NCBI RefSeq assembly: GCF_031755915.1
Contig: NC_083382.1
Coordinates: 4,030,001-4,094,000 of the forward strand
From: Ziziphus jujuba
Taxonomy: Eukaryota; Streptophyta; Magnoliopsida; Rosales; Rhamnaceae
DNA length: 64,000 bases
Direction of reading: 5' to 3'
Of this stretch, positions 22,623-34,385 are shown one piece after another. Position 1 is the first letter of the stretch. Every line of letters starts with the position of its first letter. Under the pieces are notes generated by a model. The model worked only from the letters and a program-made list of their open reading frames with translations, searched no databases and was not told the DNA's origin. A program made the translations under genes and the position numbers.

Positions 22623-22639
22623 CTAGAACCATATTCTAG
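20734..22639. other. Upstream region of copy 3 and AT-rich DNA
   Basis: Contains a short A-rich leader before the ATG, (GA)n tracts at about 21305-21328 and 21423-21450, a GC-richer patch at 21045-21180, and very AT-rich sequence at 21900-22210. Some ORFs of over 100 codons here come from low-complexity repeats. No gene supported. Confidence 0.4.
22587..22618. repeat. (TA)n microsatellite
   Basis: Uninterrupted AT dinucleotides. Confidence 0.9.
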
Positions 22640-23190
22640 TTGATTATTGTAATTTCAAATCACCGACATGCCCCGCAACACCATTATAAAATATATAAAT
22701 AAAGCTGAGCAATGTGAATTTGAAAAAATAGTGGTTTTAAGCATTTAAAATGTACAATTAATATCAGAGGCCACTAGGAAACTCCAAGCATAAATAATTC
22801 AATAGCTCAAAATCTATTTCACCAAATAAGAATATCGGCACGTAGTAGGAAAGCGTGCAAACGAATTAATTTATATTTACATTTTGCAAATTAATTTATA
22901 TTTACAATTTGCAAATTAAGATTGTGGAACTATACAAAAAAATTATAAATAATTGGATGTCTACATTAATGTGTAATTTGTAAATTAAAATGATTAGTTT
23001 ATTCAAATGTGTGTTTCATAAATGCAGACTTTAGACTTCCTAGTACCTACTGATCTGATGGCACCTAATTACCCCCAGTTAGTTCTGTTGCAGCGACCAA
23101 AATAATTAAATTTTTACAAGTCATTTAGATTTACACATAAAACAGAAAAATGTTTATTAGCAGTAGAATTGTGAGACGAAAAAGAACCAT

Positions 23191-23334
23191 ATGCATCTTC
23201 ATGAGTAAACCCAGATGAAAAAACAACTTTTATTTTTTGAAATTGATGAAGAAACAAATTAAAACAACCAAAATAAAAAATAAAAAAAAATCTTAAGGAA
23301 TAACAAGAACAGTTCCGTGAAAATAAGTTCTCGA

Positions 23335-23367
<33 letters not shown>

Positions 23368-23604
23368 ATTTTGTCAGGATTTATTAATTTGTGCTACGAT
23401 ACTATTTTAATTCTTCTTTGTTGTCCTTTTTGGGCAAATTTCGCTAGAGTTGTTCTAGAGAGATTCTCTATGCAAAGAAACCAATTACTTCCTTAAAAAT
23501 AAAAATAAAAAAAGCATGTAAATTAATATTTTATTACGTTGACTCGTTGGCCGCCAAGCTAGTACTAACTAGATAGTAAGAGATGGCTTCTCATAAGAAT
23601 ACCA
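23191..23604. other. Non-coding DNA between duplication units
   Basis: Contains a (TA)n tract at about 23335-23365. From about 23440 it aligns with the left edge of unit I, so the second unit begins here and is interrupted by the solo LTR. Confidence 0.4.
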
Positions 23605-26595
23605 TGTTAGGATCCGTCCAAAATTCTTCATCGGAACTCTAGACAAGCTCTGATCCCATAGAAACCCTATCAGACCCTCCAATGGAAAATCCGACAGAAC
23701 CTCCCCTAAGGGTTGGACTTACACAAATTTCCTGCACTGAAAACACACTTCTATATTCATCCCCTTATTTCTCCCACAATACTACAATTTGATTCTACAA
23801 ATTTACAGCATTCCAAATGAATAATAATAATCCAATACATAATTAATATATAAATGTCCGAGACCGTATACAGAGTTTCCTGAAATACTATTAAGTATAG
23901 AAATTACACAACAAGGATGAAAAGGAATATTACAATAAAATAAATGAAGACGAGGACTTCTCAATTTACGACAACGATGAAGATCAAGTTTGCTCCGGAT
24001 GAACACTGACAAAACTTGGTACCTAGAGGAACGGAATTTAAAAAATATGAGATGCTAATCATCTCAGTGAGTGACTTTATCTATTGTACAATTATAATAC
24101 CATGATAATTAAGTAGATAAATAATAATTACCTGGAAATAATATTTTATCTCAAAACCCTTACGATTCTCTCGGTTGGAAAAGTTCTCCTTTTAAAACAT
24201 TTTCATAAAACCCTTTATTCGTATTCCCCGAAAACCAAGAAATCAATTTATTCAACTAAATATCAAATAAAATATAATAAATCAAGCATTCAAAATTCAT
24301 AATTAAAAGAAATTAATTTATTGAATAATTAAGTAAAAGGAAAAATTAAATCAATTTAAAATCCCCATTCAAATAAATAATAAAAACAGCATTAATTATA
24401 TTCTTAATTCCAATACAATTTCAAATATTTATTTTAAAATTCCAATTCTGAAAATCACTTGATGCACCCACTATATACCAGTGGCGCCAACAGTACCCAG
24501 CGTCCCAAGGTACCGCCAGACAGGAGGTTATAGAGAGAAACAGGCATACAGTCGCGTGGCGTCCCACCGCGCCATTGCAAACACGTGTCCCTGCCATGGA
24601 GGGGCGGCCTACCCTCATCCGATGGCAAACACAGGACAACCCCATAAATCATCTGCGCGCTACTCACACCCATCTGCGCGCTAATCACATCCATGTGCGC
24701 ACTAATCACATCCATATACATAGAACACCAGTACGTGTATGGTGCATCTAAAAATCATAAATTAATACATCTCAAAATCTCAAATTTTCCATAAACATAC
24801 CGGGTTTATTCCATCCAATTAAATCCGTAAATTTTCCACAATTCCTATATAATCATCTTCATAAATTCATCGCATAAATACCATGATTTTCAAATCCACT
24901 AGCTCTTAAATCCACCAATTTAAATATTCAAATTTTTCCAATGGCATAAATATTTTTGAAATATAATAAATTAGATCACATAATGTTCCATGGGCATAAT
25001 TATAAAAATTGAAGCCACCAACTTAAACAAATATTTTCCTTGAAATATTTGAAAATCAAATCATGCCCAAAAATAATATTAAAATCCAAATATAATTAAT
25101 TAATTGAAACCACCTTGCTCATACGTGATAAATACAATTAAATCACAATAAAAATCAGAAATTCATTTCTAACCCAAATTTTCATTTAGGAGCAATAAAC
25201 AGATGTATACATATAAAATAATATTTTTTCCACAATTAAATTCAATTTCCATCACATGAGCATAATTCTGGATATCAAATTAATACAAAATAAATATAAT
25301 TAATCACCCCAAAATAATTTAAAGGTGGGTCACTCACCTTAAGCACATATATCAATCAAGATCCTCCGCAGGATCGACTCCACTACCCACACGTGCACCT
25401 AAAACATCCACAATACACCAAACCAATTATATTAATATTTTAATCGGGTAACTCCCAAATGGGTACTCGGGGAGCGAACACAAACGACAACCAAAATTGA
25501 CGAGTAATATACCGAATCGAAGCTTGAGCGACGAGGATTACAAATCCGGTCTTACTTCCTGGAGATCGGACCGGTGGTGGAGGGAATCTTGCCGGAAAGT
25601 TTTCGGGATTCAACTCTTTGATTCTCTTAAATAGTCGCGAATTGGAGGAAAAGGAGCCCGAATTTGGATTCAGGGGATCGGAATTAGTGGGAAGGGACCG
25701 GAGACGGGAATGGGTACTCGCCGGAATAGGGATTTCTCCGGTGAGCCGTCGCGGTCACAGGCAACCGTCGTCGCCGGCGGCGCGTGCGGTGGCTGATGGC
25801 TGAGATTTTTGGAGGTTTTGTAGCTTGAAGGGAGAGGGTCTCAATGGTACCGGCGGTGGCAAGAATGGAGGCCGGAATGTAGAGATCTCAGCAGTTGAAG
25901 GAATCGGCGCCGCCGTAGGAAAAAGCCCCGATTCGGGCGCGTCGCCGGTCGATTGGCCGTGAAATTTTGGGGTTTGGCCGGGAATGGGGAGGCGCTCCTG
26001 GTTGGCCGGCGCGTGTGGAAGAATCGGCCTGAAAATTTGACAACTCCGATGGCCGGCGATTTTCTCTCTCCCTCTCTCTCTCCTCCTTCTCTCTTTCTCT
26101 CTCCTCCCCCATCGTTTTACCAAATAAAAGCCACCGTGGGTGACACTGTTCACCCATGTGGACCACTCAGATGTCGACACATGGCGTCACAGTGCACTTA
26201 AGCCAGATATAATAAAATATTACGGTATTCGGAAAACTTCACATGTCCGTAACTTTTTAACCAGATGTCCAATTTAAGCGTGCCGCTAGTCTATGGACTC
26301 ATAACAATGAGTACTTTACAACCATATGAGAGTCAAAACAAAATTTTACAACAATAAAAAGTCAACTTTTGGACAGTTTGCACCTCGACTTGTTTTGCCC
26401 ATAACTTTCAAACCGTAACTCCGTTTTCGACGTGCTACTAGTCTACGAACTCGGGGCATCATGTATTTCGCCACGGCATCACGGTCAACTAGAAATTTCA
26501 ATCGGAGCAAAAAGTCAACTTTTGACCCACTCGGTCAATGGTCAACCTCGGTCAATGTGCAAGAATTCCGATGTAGTTTGGAACGGGGTGTTACA
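23605..26595. mobile_element. Solo LTR of about 3.0 kb, same family as 12210-15669
   Basis: Begins TGTTAGGATCCGTCC and ends GGAACGGGGTGTTACA. Colinear with the other solo LTR: CCTCCCCTAAGGGTTGGACTT, CATCTCAGTGAGTGACTTT, the region around 24480-24600, a (CT)n tract near 26065-26105 and the terminal block. Flanks are TACCA on the left and ACTAG on the right, so no target duplication is visible. The paralogous site in unit I (about 19435-19455) lacks the element. Open frames inside (for example 25755-26180) are low-complexity and not supported as genes. Confidence 0.85.
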
Positions 26596-27180
26596 ACTAG
26601 CTGCCAAAGTTAATAATTGTTACAAACAAAGACAAGGAGTATAAAAGAAAAAAGAAAAAGAAACAAACAGGCAGTAGTTAGAACTGACTTTAAAAATAAG
26701 GTTTTAATCAGATTTTAAACAAGAGACTAAGAGGAGTTGTAATTTGGAATTAGTACCCAAAAAAAACAACTATTCAATTTCAAGCGCACAAAGGTAATCA
26801 TAAAGAGAAAGAAGCAGCGGCGGGGGATCCACGATAGGAGGAATATAAGGAGAGCAGAAATTTCATAAATAGGTCTGAGAACATATATGTTTTAATTGTC
26901 AAAAAGAACTACTAATATGGACCAATTCAAAGAAAGTGAAAGCTGGCTTTTGCAGGCAAATGAAGGTAAAGGTGTGTTGGGCAATTCCCGGCCGGATTTC
27001 GCCTAATACCAAAGTTAGAATTAAAATCCTATTCCAAACCTAAGAGACCTGATCTCACTAGCTAGCGTTCAAAGTTGTACAAACAACCTAATTCCCTCTA
27101 ATCGATTACTCTTGGATTAATTTCTAAATAATCCCCCTTTTTTTCCAACAGAAAAACAAGAAAGATAAGAAAAAGCATAC
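26596..27180. other. Intron-side flank of ectodomain copy 4
   Basis: Aligns with 19447-19961 downstream of copy 3. No linker or kinase exon can be read in it. Confidence 0.55.
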
Positions 27181-27984
27181 CTGGGCTGCCGCCTAGAGCT
27201 TCATAGCAGGTGAGTTCATTTGAAGTAGTACTGAAGCCGCAGCGATTAGTACTGCTTTGGGTTAGGCAGCTATCACACTGAGCTCTAATAGTGGCATTCC
27301 ACGACGACCGAAACCCAGTACTCACAGCCGTTATCACATCTGCTATTGGTAGAGCAGTCATATTCGCCGATTGTAAAATGGTGGCTTGTGTTTTGAAAAT
27401 GGGGACTAAAACATTTTGTGCACAACTTCCAAGGAGACTCTCAATTACAGTAGGTCCAGTTCGAAGGTTACCCTGTGCGTTCTGTGTGGCTATCTGGGCT
27501 TGTGTGAAATAGTAATTAATAGATGAACTGCAATTGAAATGGTTTGGCCAAATTGCACCCAATTGGGAATTGCAGGAATAGAAAAGCCTCAGCTCTTCAG
27601 TATCTGAGTTATAGGTGAATAAACCGCTCTGTTGTATGGTGGTGTTTTTGGGCTGTGTTTGACCATCAAGACAAACATCGGTCCGGTATTCATTCCTCAC
27701 AGCGTCCATGGTACCCGCATCTTCATCGATTTTAAGAACTCGATAATCCTCAGAAAAGATTGAGAGCAGTGTCACGTTGGCAGCGGGGCAGGTCAACTGG
27801 AAATCAGGGTAGCCACATTGTTTCGGTCGATTGGATCCCCAGAAGGGATAACCTACCCGGATACTTCCGCATTCAAAGAGATTGCCACAGTCGTCGTATT
27901 CGTTGGCGGACGAAGATGATGGACCGTGGATTAAAATTACAGCGACCATGAAGATTAAGAGGTTTTGGTAGAGATGGTGGAGAT

Positions 27985-27988
<4 letters not shown>
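27181..27988 (-). CDS. Open GUB_WAK/WAK_assoc ectodomain first exon (copy 4)
   Basis: ATG at 27988; 269 codons plus one base to donor CCAG|GTATGC at 27180, phase 1. Signal peptide (LLIFMVAVILIHG), then EYDDCGNLFECG, GYPFWGSNRPKQCGYPDFQLTC, LRLFYSC, HFNCS, LLGSCAQNVLVPIF, AVSTGFRSSWN, CDSCLTQSSTNRCGFS and ELTCY: a complete galacturonan-binding-like plus WAK_assoc architecture without lesions. It parallels copy 3 and lies in the duplicated unit. As for copy 3, no kinase exon follows locally. Read-through of the intron would add about 27 residues to a stop at 27098. A run of 37 A residues lies directly before the ATG on the coding strand. Confidence 0.85.

Positions 27989-28025
<37 letters not shown>
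27989..28025 (-). repeat. Poly(A) leader abutting the copy 4 start codon
   Basis: Plus-strand T-run reading as 37 consecutive A residues immediately upstream of ATG. Copy 3 also has an A-rich leader before its ATG, but shorter and interrupted. Confidence 0.85.
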
Positions 28026-28026
<1 letters not shown>

Positions 28027-29353
28027 TGAAACAGAGAGAGCGAGAGAGCAGAGATGGTGAAAAGCAGGGGACGAAGATAGGAGATGAATGGAAGTTAATA
28101 GTATTGGTTTTTTGTTGACTAATAAAATCCGTGGAGAGGTTGAAGAAAATGATAGAAAGCGTAGTAACTAGTAGTTTTCATGGAACATATTCAACTTTAT
28201 ATATCGAACTGGACTTATTTACGCGATCCCAACTAATCGGTCAGACAAGGCAGCCCCACTTTCCAGAAAAAAATTAGCCAAAAAGACTTTATTAAAATGG
28301 TATAGATATTGCTAGTGAAACTAGGGAAGAACCAGGTTCTTGATATTTCTTTTACAACTTCGAATCCTGGCATGCCAAAACAACATCATTTATAATAAAT
28401 AAATAAAGTTGAGGCTTGAGAATTTGAAAACCAGATATGGTTTTAATTTAAATTTAATGGGACGGATGCAATAAAAAAAATATATATAACATTACTATAT
28501 AAAATGTATTAGAGACCAATAGGAAACTCTAAACCACAAAAGGACAAAAAAAGAGCAATTGGAAACATTGACTACCAGACTAAAACTATTTGAAGAACCA
28601 ATCAAAATTTTAAGAAACACTGACTACCAGATAAAAACAATCGTAAAAAATTCAAAATTTTAAGAATACACTGAGTTTTATTGTCTATTACAAGTTTTGA
28701 ATTTTGCTTTCCATTTTAATATATAGTTTCTATATTTAATGCACAACATATAGGTTATGCATATAAAGCAAAAAATAAAAATAAAAATAAAAAAATAAAA
28801 AAAAACATATAGGTTATGCGTAAATGTTATCACAATATTGAAGGATTCGGTTGAGTGCATCTACAGCTAAACCTTGTACCAAAGAAGTACATGTTCTCTC
28901 GTGAACATCCACCGCTTTTTTAGTTTCTAATCTACTGTACTTCTACACATTAAGATAGCCTATATATATCTAGAATCTAGATATAGTGGCATCTTTTGCT
29001 AATTTTAAATGTGAACTCATATAACTTCAAGATGCTACAGACCTATTATAATGTTTACTGTAAACTTTGCTACCATCTACCTACCTATCTATACTGTTCA
29101 TTAGGAGAGAGTCTTGTAACAAGATTACTGTTTTTTTTTTTTTTTTTTTTTTCAAACAATAATGAAATTATTGATAGTTACTAACTATCAATCTATAAAT
29201 TTCACATTGGGACTCAATAATGCTAAATATTTAGGTATTGTAGACATATTGCCCTATCAAGTAAGCACGAAACCATAGGATATTGAGATTTTAATTCTAC
29301 TTCCAATTACTGAAAGATTGAAAAGAATGGTTAATTGTATCGTAAATAAGTAC
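28026..29353. other. Non-coding DNA between ectodomain copies 4 and 5
   Basis: Presumed promoter of copy 4, then AT-rich DNA including a T-run at 29131-29151. No gene supported. In the copy 5 gene model this would be intron, but no linker or kinase exon is seen. Confidence 0.45.
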
Positions 29354-30090
29354 CTTGTCTGGTTGAACATGGAGCATTTGGTTGATCAAAACAAAAGCAA
29401 ACGAAGCGGCTCTCACTCGAATTAAACCCACAACCTCCACCTGATTTCTCACGTCCCTCACATTCAACCTGATAACCAGCAATTTGCCACCTCCATTCAA
29501 AACCTTCATCCAAGGCATCAGTGACAGTTTTATTCCTAACTTCAACACCCTGAGCCGCCGATTCGAACACGGGAACGAAAACGCTGCTATTACAACTCTC
29601 AACTCCCGGATCAATCCTAATCTCACTCGTGGCCACCAACACATTGCTCGTAGCGTTTATATCGCAAGCAATCAGACTAGATAACTCCGGAAGCACTACA
29701 GAGAAACTGCATCTGTTTAATAGACTCAAGTTTCGAAGGCCGGAACCAAAAGTGCAAAAAGAGAAGTCGACAGTTGTGTTGGCTAGATGCGAAGGACAAA
29801 TGGTGTCCCAGAAGTCTTCCCTAGCAACTTTGAGAGTTCGGACATATTGGCTCATTTCTAGAACTCTGTATGTGTTCGACGAAATTGAGATTCGTGGAAT
29901 TTTGTCTAGACAAGTGAGTTCGAACTCGGGACGACCGCAATGTTAAGCCTGCTTGATCCCTAAAATGGGTAGTTGAGATGTTTGAGGTTTCCACAGTTAA
30001 AAGGTAAACCACAGCTAATGTACCGTGGATCGTCAGCACAGGAAGAGAAAGAGAAATGAAGAGTGATGGAAAAGAAATGGAAACATTTCG
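29354..30090 (-). pseudogene. Decayed GUB_WAK/WAK_assoc ectodomain exon (copy 5)
   Basis: The coding strand reads CADDPRYISCGLPFNCG and LNYPF, then TAG at 29962-29960 where this family has tryptophan. A frameshift near 29944-29950 follows, after which HCGRPEFELTC and the rest run open: SNTYRVLEMSQYV, FWDTICP, DALDEGFEWRW, GGGCGFNSSESRFVC. It ends at donor CAAG|GTACTT (29353), phase 1. The only nearby ATG (30086) reads a hydrophobic leader in a frame different from ADDPR, so a third lesion in the signal peptide is likely. No kinase follows. Confidence 0.8.
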
Positions 30091-30609
30091 TTGGTTTTGG
30101 GAAAAAAAATATTAAGGTGAATTTGCATTGTCTAAGTGGAAATTAAAGGAACCTAGCTCTTATGTATTTGTTTTCTTCTCTTCAATTTAAGGCTATTTTT
30201 GATCGATATGACCAGCAAGTGAAGATATCTAAGGAGTATGTATTAGAAAGACATTCCAAAAAATCGAAATCTTCACCAACATATAGAAAAATTATGTCAA
30301 TTGACTCCTAGACATGGAATATATGATGCCAAAAGCTATAGCAAAGTAGTAGTAATGACAAAAAGACAATAAATCAATAAGGATCAAGGAAGAGAAGAAC
30401 ACGACGAGAGAAAAGGTACACAAAAGTTTATTCACATTTTTAGTACTCCAGGAAGGCTAATCTAATTGAAGTATATAAAAATTTTGTTTTGTAACTCCGG
30501 AAATATAGTCAAAATTCAAGAGACGTACGTAAGTCCAAATTAACACACGTACGAAAGATGAATTATGATCCTAACTTCAGTTCCAAATGCAAACAAATTT
30601 ATGGTGTGT

Positions 30610-30613
<4 letters not shown>

Positions 30614-30644
<31 letters not shown>

Positions 30645-30654
30645 CACACACAGA
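30614..30654. repeat. (AC)n microsatellite
   Basis: AC dinucleotides with one interruption. Confidence 0.9.
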
Positions 30655-31130
30655 GACAAATCAAACTCAAACTCAGGATGCAAAAGTAACAACTATTTAT
30701 ATATATGTATCGAATGCACTGTGCAATTTTGGATAATATAAAGGAAAAAAAAGAATTGTGTAATTAATTTTAAAGTTCATTAATATTTCACCAAATAAGA
30801 ATATTTGGTACATTGTAGGAAAGCGCTAACAAATTAATTAATTTTTAATTTGCAAATTAAGATTGTAATGGATACTATACAGGCAAATTATAAATAATTG
30901 AATGTATTTATTAATAAGTAAATTGTAAATTAAAGCGATTAATAATTTAAATGTGTGGTTCATATATGTAGACTTGCATGCATTTCATACCTCGCTACTA
31001 ATCTGAAGGGCCCAATTCACCCCCAATTAGTTCTGTTGCAGCGACCAAAATAACTAATTTTTTACAAGTCCTTTAGATTAACAAATAAGAGAGAAAAAAT
31101 GTTTATTAGGAGTAGAATTGTGAGAGTGAC

Positions 31131-34039
31131 TAGCGATCTCATAACCCCTAGAAGAAAATGGTAGTAGTTCTTTGACCCAAAATAGAAGGCCCGAGACATG
31201 ATTGAAGGCTAACATCGATCATATATAGATACAAAGTTTATCATCGGCTGTCTCCCTATTAGTTTATAATTATAATGTTTTTTCTTCGACTAATTATTAA
31301 TTCTTAATTTTCTCAGCAAAATTATTGATTCTCAATTTATGACAATGAATAAATTATGAATGTTGAAGGCGGCACGGGGTCCACATAATAATATCAAACA
31401 TTAATTTTTTATTGAACAAATAATAAAAAATTAATAGCAATACTGTAAGTTGTAATTTTTTTCCTTCAGAGATGATACCTTTGGAAAATAAATAAATAAA
31501 TAATACTAGAGAAAGGTTATCATGATTGCTCTAGACGAAAACTAATCTCTGCTTAGAATTTGACGTACAGTTTGACATGGACTAAATTATCGCTTGATTA
31601 TCTAAGAACATTTATAGTTTTTTATTTATTTAAAAATTATTTATCACATTAAAAAAATAAATAAGATTTTATAAAAATTTTCTCTAATGATTTTATGTAT
31701 TAATTCTGTTAAGCTGATATAATAGAAAAAAAAAATTATGAAGGATATTGTCTATTTGTTAGACATGCTGAATCAGCATTTTATTTATTTTTATTAATTT
31801 TTATTAAAAAAAAAAACTCCTGCATGAGTTTTTGATTTTTTTAATTATATATAATTTAAAAAAATTATACATTAGCATTTAGAATATTTTAAAAAGAATC
31901 TATTGAAGAAAAATTGTCTAAAATATTATCTATTAAATAAAAAAATATCATATCATTTTTAATTGAAAACGAAAGATAGGTAGGACGTATGCCGGTTTTT
32001 TTTTTTTTTTTTTTTTTGAGTTAGATATTTGGTCCTGTTAGTCAATCTACCGCTCCAAGTTGTTAGGGGAAACCTTTCTGGTTCTGTTAAGAGTTTTCAT
32101 ATCAATTCTCGATTTGGTGTAACCTATCGACTGGTGACATATGCTAAGTAAATAATCATGAATACGAGCATGTGACTGTTAGATAATCATGAATACGAGC
32201 AAATTCATCCTAATTAAGCTTTAGCAGTAAGCACACAAAAAAAGAAAAAGAAAAAAGAAAAAAGGTACGAATTGGAGTTAGAAAGTGTTAAAAAGTCGTC
32301 GTGATGTATCCCAAAGTACCAAATTATCCGCAATCTAAATGAAATTAAATCACTAATGGCGTGTCCATTTAATTTTTAGTAGATATATTCTTGATAATCT
32401 TTAAAAGAAAAGTTTAGACGAGGAACCAGCATAGTATGTCACCATTCAAAGAAAGTCGCTTCAAAAATTTAAAAATAAATAAATATTGTTAGGCGTAAAA
32501 ACAAAACTTAATTAAAAATTTATTTTTTAATTCAAATTCTTTCAGAATTTATTTTATGTTTAGATTTTTTATGGAACAAAATTTATTATTAGAATGTTTT
32601 ATTTGGATTGAACTAATTTGAGTTTTTTTATTATGTTTTATTTGGATTGAACTAATTTGAGTTTTTTTATCTAAAGGATATTTACACTATTAATTCCTAA
32701 ATTATATTGTCATTTACATTTTAAATCCTTATTTATTATTTTTTTTTTTAACAAAACATTTCTCAATTTCAAACTCATAAAACAATGCAATGTAGATCTC
32801 TTTTCTAGTTGAGAGAGATCGAGTCAGTTAGAAAAATCTCTGACACAGGGCGAAAAGGAAAACTATTTTAAATTATAAAGAAAAAAAAAAAAAAAAACCC
32901 CTTTTCCTTCTTATTAATTAATTAATTATTTATTTATTTATCGTCTATTTTCTAACAGAAGTAGCACCGAAATGTTTTGGACCCAGAAATGAAGGTTAAC
33001 AAGGTCTTTTCAGTTCTGTATCCCATTGCCCTTCGTTTCTCCCTTGTGTGGCTCATCAGAGTCATCAAATCTAATCCCATAAAGCACAATCTAGCAAAAT
33101 AGCCATTTCTTCTTCCTCAACAAGCTTTGTTATTCAATAACCATTTTTAATAACCAGTTGAACATCAACAAGCTCATATCTTTTCAATGACAACAGAGCT
33201 TAGCCTAGAGTGGCTCAAATCAGTCTTATGTGTATGTATTTTGATTGATGAACACCATATGATCAATCTCACAAATGATGCAATTGACTGTGATTGAGGC
33301 TACGAAAATTTCCCCCAAAAAATAAAAGTTTACAAAAAATTTCATGGGCGGATCACGTGGCTCAGATTCTTAAAAGTTAAAACCAATAAGTGAGTTTTTG
33401 TAAAAGATAGTGGTTTGGCTTTCATACTAGACTCAAAACACAATTAACACGATTAACAATCACACACCGAGTATTTGCTCTTTTTTTTAACTCCATTGAG
33501 GAGTAAAAATCTTCACCAACTCTAATATATCAATAACGACAAGATCATATCGTTAGCATTACCAAAAATAAAATAAAATAAAATAAAAAATAGAAAACTA
33601 TACTGTTTGCAATTGAAGAAGCCCAACAGATTTGGCCCTATTCATGAGGGATGTTTGCAACTAAAGAAGCCCAACAGATTTGGTACCTCATGAGGGATGT
33701 TAGAAATTTCCACTTATGAACCAAATTTGACCCAAGGAAAAAACGAAAAAGAGGCTATCAAACAATGTTAATTGTGACAACAACAAACGAACCTATTTAT
33801 TTCTAGTTGAAAAAAAAAAAAAAAAAAGGGGCCCAACGCTAGTATAGATGATGTATGCATGATGTGGTGTAAAAAACAGAGTGCCACATAACGAATTCCA
33901 TAAACCTTTCTTAAGTTTAACTTATCACTTTTACCATATAGTTAACTGCCATTCAACTGAAATTACATAAAACCTTTATTATTACTCATTTTATTTGGTA
34001 ATTTTTATTTTTAGTTTTTTAATTTTTCATTAGTTGTGA
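31131..34039. other. AT-rich intergenic DNA
   Basis: Contains T-runs (about 31998-32019), A-runs (32878-32897, 33809-33828) and short tandem repeats such as a repeated TTTATTTGGATTGAACTAA block at about 32600-32660 and repeated AAGAAGCCCAACAGATTTGG at 33617-33680. No gene seen. Confidence 0.5.
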
Positions 34040-34385
34040 ATTTTCACGGTGAAAAGTTGGAGTAGAAGCATAGTATCTGTCAACTTCCTATCCCCATGTG
34101 AATAAAATTTCTTTTCAACTATCTGTGGAGTTGGAGTGAGCCATGAAACTACAACTTTCTTATTTCATGTTCAAGTTTACCAAACAGAAAAGTTTTACAC
34201 CTTTTTCAATAACTACAAACTAAAGCAATAGATAAAATATAAAATAAAATAAAATAATCAAACAAAAGGAAAGATAGAGACATAGGTCCCATCAACCAAG
34301 ATTCATGTGAATCTTTTTCAACAACAAAAGCAAAATGCTATGCCCCAAAAAACCAGATCATACACCAAAAATATGTTCAACAAGT

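Larger units (their letters stand above)
19280..23190. repeat. Tandem duplication unit I of the receptor cluster
   Basis: Blocks match unit II in the same order and orientation: 19447-19860 with 26596-27120, the exon at 19962-20733 with 27181-27988, 22640-22800 with 28340-28550, and 22810-23180 with 30780-31130 (CACCAAATAAGAATAT and GTTCTGTTGCAGCGACC in both). Confidence 0.75.
23440..31130. repeat. Tandem duplication unit II of the receptor cluster, with solo LTR and an extra ectodomain copy
   Basis: Same block order as unit I but longer: a 2.99-kb solo LTR is inserted at its left side, and a segment of about 2.2 kb (about 28560-30770) holding ectodomain copy 5 has no counterpart in unit I. 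Confidence 0.7.

Noticed and set aside
25755..26201. 141-, 92- and 82-residue frames
   Set aside because: Inside the second solo LTR, rich in Arg/Glu/Ser from (CT)n and GC-rich LTR text.
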